Positions 63,023 to 64,000 of a DNA stretch of 64,000 nt are shown here, piece after piece. Numbering within the stretch: position 1 is the first letter of the stretch; the number at the start of each line of letters is the position of its first letter. The DNA lies in assembly GCF_026230105.1 (NCBI RefSeq), contig NC_079474.1:40190294-40254293 (forward strand), given 5' to 3'. A program made the position numbers and the translations under genes. This stretch comes from Diorhabda sublineata. Taxonomy: Eukaryota; Arthropoda; Insecta; Coleoptera; Chrysomelidae. The notes under the pieces were generated by a model. That model made no database searches and was not told where the DNA came from. It saw only the letters and a program-made list of their open reading frames with translations.

Positions 63023-64000
63023 CGAGGATGTATTGATATCAAGTTAGCCTAGACCATAACAACGAACAATAACTTAAAAGTGTCAGTGTAAAGTTTGACG
63101 TCAAAAAAGTAAACCAGAGTGAAAATCGAAAAATTGGACTCACGAGCCATCATCAAGTACCTGTATTTAAAAGGGTTAAAAAGTAAGCAAATTTACGAAG
63201 ATATGCTTAATACCCTTCGTATGCGTCCGTGAAAAATTGGACTGTAAGTTTCAAAAGAGGTAAATTTTCCATTGAAGATGATGACCGATCGGGAAGGCGG
63301 CCAGTTTCTGTGTCAGTCCCCGAAAATATCGATGCAGTTCATGACATGATTTTATCAGACCGTCGATTTGGGCTAAAACGCATATCTGAGGCACTGAATA
63401 TTTCATACGAACGCGTTCATCATATTGTTCACGTAAATTTACACATGAAGAAAATTGCTGCAAAATGGATCCCCAAATATTTGAATGTTGACCAAAAGCG
63501 TGCAAGGGTAGAAGCATCGCGTTCGATCTGTGCTCGATTTGAAAACGATGTAGACTTCTTAAACCAAATTTTGACTATTGATGATACTTGGGTACATTTC
63601 TACGATCCAGAAACAAAGCACCAATCGATGGAATGGCGACACTCTGGTTCTCCAAGACCTAAGAAGTTTCGTGTCCAAAAATCTGCTGGAAAAGTTCTTG
63701 CTTCAGTTTTTTGGGATTGCCATGGAGTAATCATGATTGATTTTTTTGGTAAGGGTAGAACAATAACTGGAAATTAATATTTGACATTATTGACTACTCT
63801 ACGGGAAAAAATTAAAGAGAAATGACGCGGATAGCTGTCGAAAGGTGTTTTGTTTTTGCAGGACAACGCCCCTGCAAAAAACTCGTGATTTAGGGTTTGA
63901 ATTACTAGAACACCCCCCTTATTCACCAGATTTGGCTCCGTCCAACTATCATCTCTTTCCTCAACTGAAGAAAAGTTTAAAAGGTCGTAAATTTTTTTCC
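63023..64000 (+). mobile_element. mariner element, second copy of the CGAGGATG family, cut by window edge
   Basis: It begins after TA at 63021-63022 with the same terminus as the copy at 27868 and is about 95% alike by eye over 63225-63770. The frame 63229-63777 covers SFKRGKFSIEDDDRSG (with one extra Arg codon versus the other copy), the HTH part, TIDDTWVHFYDPETK with the first Asp, and WDCHGVIMIDFFGKG. A stop follows at GN-stop. QDNAPAK (second Asp, about 63860) is followed by a deletion. Then YSPDLAPSNYHLF shows the third catalytic Asp changed to Asn. It sits in IFT140 intron 10, in the sense direction. Confidence 0.9.

Noticed and set aside
1..64000. CRISPR arrays, operons, rRNA or tRNA genes
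   Set aside because: No regularly spaced short repeats other than simple and tandem repeats, and no tRNA A/B-box pair or rRNA-like block was noticed; the window is eukaryotic nuclear DNA.

Overview
The window is nuclear DNA from a holometabolous insect, most likely a beetle. It is strongly AT-rich. Genes have GT-AG introns from about 60 bp to several kb, a ZAD zinc-finger domain (an arthropod hallmark) is present, and the introns hold typical insect mobile elements (mariner, Tigger/pogo, Helitron, jockey-like LINEs, MITEs). I derived exon models by hand from splice sites and reading phase. Every complete model closes to a whole number of codons.

Layout. 1-14113 is gene-poor and holds decayed transposons: a Tigger element with both ends, three LINE remnants, a second pogo remnant, a MITE and a four-copy 162-bp tandem repeat. 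14204-17756 (-) is NPRL2, a GATOR1 subunit (390 aa). 19061-21785 (+) is GPKOW, a spliceosome factor (448 aa). 22954-23838 (-) is NKIRAS/kappaB-Ras (202 aa). 26937-31367 (+) is a divergent beta-tubulin (448 aa) with an axoneme-type tail. 32010-43938 (-) is a nine-exon gene whose predicted 940-aa protein joins a THAP zinc finger, a ZAD, a FLYWCH zinc finger and a MULE-transposase core that has lost a catalytic residue. 41111-42617 (+) is an SLC17-type transporter nested on the opposite strand in its third intron. 45196 to beyond 64000 (+) is IFT140, of which ten exons (975 codons) lie in the window; the rest is off the right edge. Its introns carry LINE tails, a Helitron, two mariners and hairpin repeats.

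How the genes relate. There is no operon-like system. Two genes have ciliary or axonemal roles: IFT140 (retrograde intraflagellar transport) and the beta-tubulin. IFT140 has an RFX X-box-like palindrome 81-93 bp before its ATG. NPRL2 and GPKOW are divergent neighbours, as are the THAP/ZAD/FLYWCH/MULE gene and IFT140. The most unusual item is the THAP-ZAD-FLYWCH-MULE protein, which looks like a host gene built from pieces of at least two DNA-transposon lineages plus an arthropod transcription-factor module.
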